Assembly (NCBI GenBank): GCA_000434635.1
Contig: HF988098.1
Location: forward strand, 45,255-51,367
Direction: 5' to 3'
Origin: Firmicutes bacterium CAG:110
GTDB lineage: Bacteria > Bacillota > Clostridia > Oscillospirales > Oscillospiraceae
DNA length: 6,113 nt
The notes beneath the pieces are model-generated. The model searched no databases. It was given only the letters and a program-made list of their open reading frames with translations, and was not told where the DNA came from. The position numbers and the translations under genes were made by a program. Shown here piece by piece: positions 6,075-6,113 of the stretch. Position 1 is the stretch's first letter, and each line of letters starts with the position of its first letter.

Positions 6075-6113
6075 GCATTCCAAGTAAAAACCACTGCCCC
6101 GGCTTCGCTGATG

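Noticed and set aside
4428..6083. Minus-strand open frame of 551 codons antisense to the foldase
   Set aside because: Val/Gly-rich mirror of the foldase; it reads across the foldase promoter side and has no recognised motif.
6075..6113. Possible terminator downstream of the foldase
   Set aside because: Only 39 nt remain; there is a GGCTTCGC run, but no complete stem followed by a T tract before the window ends.

Overview
The window reads as chromosomal DNA from a GC-rich member of the Clostridia, most likely an Oscillospiraceae/Ruminococcaceae-type gut Firmicute. This is inferred from sigma-A promoters with near-consensus -35/-10 boxes, strong AGGAGG-type ribosome binding sites, a class A penicillin-binding protein (PBP) with a Gly/Trp-rich tail, a DUF1292 protein, a BofC-C-like protein, and a membrane-anchored parvulin foldase. 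No mobile element, CRISPR array, tRNA or rRNA is visible.

Left half, minus strand (1-3205): a two-gene cluster. It holds a 921-residue bifunctional PBP and, 27 nt downstream in the same reading frame, the start of a class I SAM-dependent methyltransferase that runs off the window edge. The PBP carries an unusual four-cysteine zinc-ribbon-like insert between its glycosyltransferase and transpeptidase modules. Its promoter lies around 3250-3318.

Right half, plus strand (3305-6113): divergent from the PBP is a 73-residue membrane or secreted protein resembling only the C-terminal domain of BofC. Next comes an acidic 92-residue DUF1292 protein with a TTG start and its own good sigma-A promoter. 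Immediately downstream is a structured non-coding RNA of about 200 nt, best read as 6S RNA, closed by a textbook intrinsic terminator. After a gap of about 250 nt, a near-consensus promoter drives a 536-residue membrane-anchored peptidyl-prolyl isomerase (foldase) with two parvulin-like modules, the first apparently non-catalytic. The last 39 nt hold no recognisable feature.

The two large proteins (PBP and foldase) both act at the outer face of the membrane. Extracytoplasmic parvulins of the PrsA type are known to assist PBP folding in other Firmicutes, so a functional link is plausible but not shown here. I see no convincing new defence or mobile system. The points most worth a second look are the zinc-ribbon insert, the tandem parvulin architecture, the stand-alone BofC-C-like protein, and the 6S-like RNA sitting only about 10 nt after a coding gene.
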